Source: Mycobacterium spongiae
Lineage (GTDB): Bacteria; Actinomycetota; Actinomycetes; Mycobacteriales; Mycobacteriaceae
Assembly (NCBI RefSeq): GCF_018278905.1
Contig: NZ_CP046600.1
Span: forward strand, 3,100,001 to 3,164,000
DNA: 64,000 bases
Direction of reading: 5' to 3'
Notes under the pieces: model-generated
What the model saw: only the letters and a program-made list of their open reading frames with translations
Databases searched by the model: none
Told to the model about the DNA's origin: nothing
Translations under genes and position numbers: made by a program
Shown here: piece after piece, positions 63,980 to 64,000 of the stretch
How the letters are laid out: each line of letters opens with the position of its first letter
Position numbering within the stretch: position 1 is the stretch's first letter

Positions 63980-64000
63980 GAAGGCGTCGTCGTTAGTCGT

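Overview
The window is from a high-GC, slow-growing non-tuberculous Mycobacterium. It carries several PE_PGRS and PPE-MPTR genes, a dormancy (DosR-type) gene block nearly collinear with M. tuberculosis Rv2002-Rv2007c plus Rv2026c/Rv2027c/Rv2031c, and a group 3b-like NiFe hydrogenase operon that the M. tuberculosis complex lacks. A relative of M. kansasii or M. marinum is my best guess; the species is not proven here.

Layout. (1) 1-2.4 kb: the end of fabG3, a membrane acyltransferase, a small cysteine-rich protein behind an IdeR-like iron box, and a membrane protein. (2) 2.4-16.7 kb: a PPE-MPTR gene, a large cyclase/NTPase/LuxR regulator, two tandem PE_PGRS paralogues preceded by 23-bp-period repeat arrays, and a PPE-MPTR gene that is internally duplicated. 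(3) 16.7-29.3 kb: the dormancy island, with PEP synthase, a Rv2004c-like kinase, a universal stress protein, otsB1, fdxA, a second universal stress protein, the haem sensor kinase dosT and hspX, with four DosR-like boxes. (4) 29.3-32.7 kb: an SRPBCC protein coupled to an XRE regulator, a crotonase and an O-methyltransferase. (5) 32.7-50.8 kb: a recombination-scarred PE/PPE region. It has four copies of one divergent promoter module, a 1951-residue PE_PGRS protein, a frameshifted PPE gene with two minisatellites, IS3 and IS110 remnants, a dead polyketide ketosynthase fragment and several PE/PPE pseudogenes. (6) 50.7-58.5 kb: a paralogue of the LuxR regulator, an erythromycin-esterase-like protein, a probably foreign lower-GC lipoprotein hydrolase and a 13E12/HNH protein. 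(7) 58.5-64 kb: a five-gene hydrogenase operon including its own maturation protease, a DUF4383 membrane protein and a zinc-finger anti-sigma-like protein.

How the genes fit together: DosT senses O2/NO/CO and would activate DosR (not in this window). The predicted targets here are HspX, the stress proteins, ferredoxin, OtsB1, the kinase and PEP synthase. This suggests a hypoxia programme that redirects carbon (PEP, trehalose) and redox (ferredoxin; NAD(P)-linked hydrogenase if it is co-regulated). The PE/PPE zones on either side are the variable, fast-evolving part.
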